Shown here piece after piece: positions 14,396-14,477 of a stretch of DNA of 14,477 nucleotides. Origin of the DNA: Coriobacteriia bacterium (lineage in GTDB: Bacteria; Actinomycetota; Coriobacteriia; Anaerosomatales; Anaerosomataceae). The notes beneath the pieces were generated by a model, which was not told where the DNA came from, made no database searches, and saw only the letters and a list, made by a program, of their open reading frames with translations. The stretch covers positions 1-14,477 of the forward strand of contig JAFGUS010000015.1 of the NCBI GenBank assembly GCA_016938395.1, written 5' to 3'. Every line of letters starts with the position of its first letter. Position 1 is the first letter of the stretch. Position numbers and translations under genes: made by a program.

Positions 14396-14472
14396 TGGTC
14401 GGGATGGCGGGATTCGAACCCACGACCTCTGCGTCCCGAACGCAGCGCTCTACCAAGCTGAGCCACATCCCG
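14396..14472 (-). tRNA. tRNA-Pro (anticodon CGG), CCA encoded
   Basis: The 77-nucleotide minus-strand sequence folds as a complete cloverleaf. The acceptor stem is CGGGATG/CATCCCG and the discriminator base is A with an encoded CCA. The D arm contains GGCTCAGCTTGGTAGAGC. The anticodon stem CTGCG/CGCAG encloses the loop TTCGGGA, giving anticodon CGG for proline codon CCG. The T arm is GTGGGTTCGAATCCCGC. All stems pair. CCG is expected to be a common proline codon in DNA this GC-rich. Confidence 0.97.
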
Positions 14473-14477
14473 ACGAG

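Noticed and set aside
1..14477. CRISPR array, insertion sequence, prophage or integron signatures
   Set aside because: No direct-repeat arrays, transposase or integrase frames, or terminal inverted repeats with target duplications were seen; tRNA-Pro shows no adjacent integrase or duplicated 3' end in this window.

Overview
The window reads as high-GC chromosomal DNA from a Gram-positive-type bacterium, most likely Actinomycetota. A Coriobacteriia-like or other anaerobic/facultative lineage is my guess, not something the sequence proves. The clues are the redox repressor Rex, a single TatA, ClpC with RadA and DisA, a YhaM-type HD exoribonuclease, strong GGAGG ribosome-binding sites, frequent GTG starts and tRNA-Pro with an encoded CCA end. 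There is no sign of a mobile element, prophage, CRISPR array or recent transfer. Almost every gene lies on the minus strand; the one exception is a small lipoprotein gene.

Reading the minus strand 5'->3' (right to left):
(1) 14472-13189: tRNA-Pro(CGG), a strong UUCG-loop hairpin, a DUF2085 membrane protein, and an unrecognised basic protein that converges tail to tail with the plus-strand lipoprotein gene.
(2) 12669-8757: a SAM hydroxide adenosyltransferase (DUF62), a YhaM-like 3'-5' exoribonuclease, a methylthioadenosine phosphorylase with its own candidate promoter, and an M50 site-2-type intramembrane protease with CBS domains. Two of these four enzymes consume adenosine-containing products of S-adenosylmethionine metabolism.
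(3) 8678-7600: rex, then tatA, closed by an intrinsic terminator.
(4) 7550-1: a well-formed promoter followed by greA, lysS, clpC, radA, disA and the first 37 codons of a probable YacL-type PIN/TRAM protein.

Block 4 closely resembles the lysS ... ctsR-mcsA-mcsB-clpC-radA-disA-yacL region of Bacillus subtilis but lacks ctsR, mcsA and mcsB, so clpC sits directly behind lysS. Rex-tatA also matches the B. subtilis order (rex-tatAY-tatCY) but has no tatC. The block joins transcript cleavage (GreA), lysyl-tRNA synthesis, protein quality control (ClpC), recombination (RadA) and DNA-integrity signalling by c-di-AMP (DisA).

No gap exceeds 300 bases. The largest are about 205 bases between greA and tatA (promoter, leader hairpins, terminator) and 182 bases between clpC and lysS (weak promoter signals). 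I found no clear new multi-gene system. The items most worth a second look are the DUF62/YhaM/MTAP/M50 cluster, the inverted repeat at the rex promoter, the competing hairpins in the greA leader, the palindrome between the DUF62 and lipoprotein genes, and small TGA-interrupted reading frames ahead of yacL and the M50 gene.
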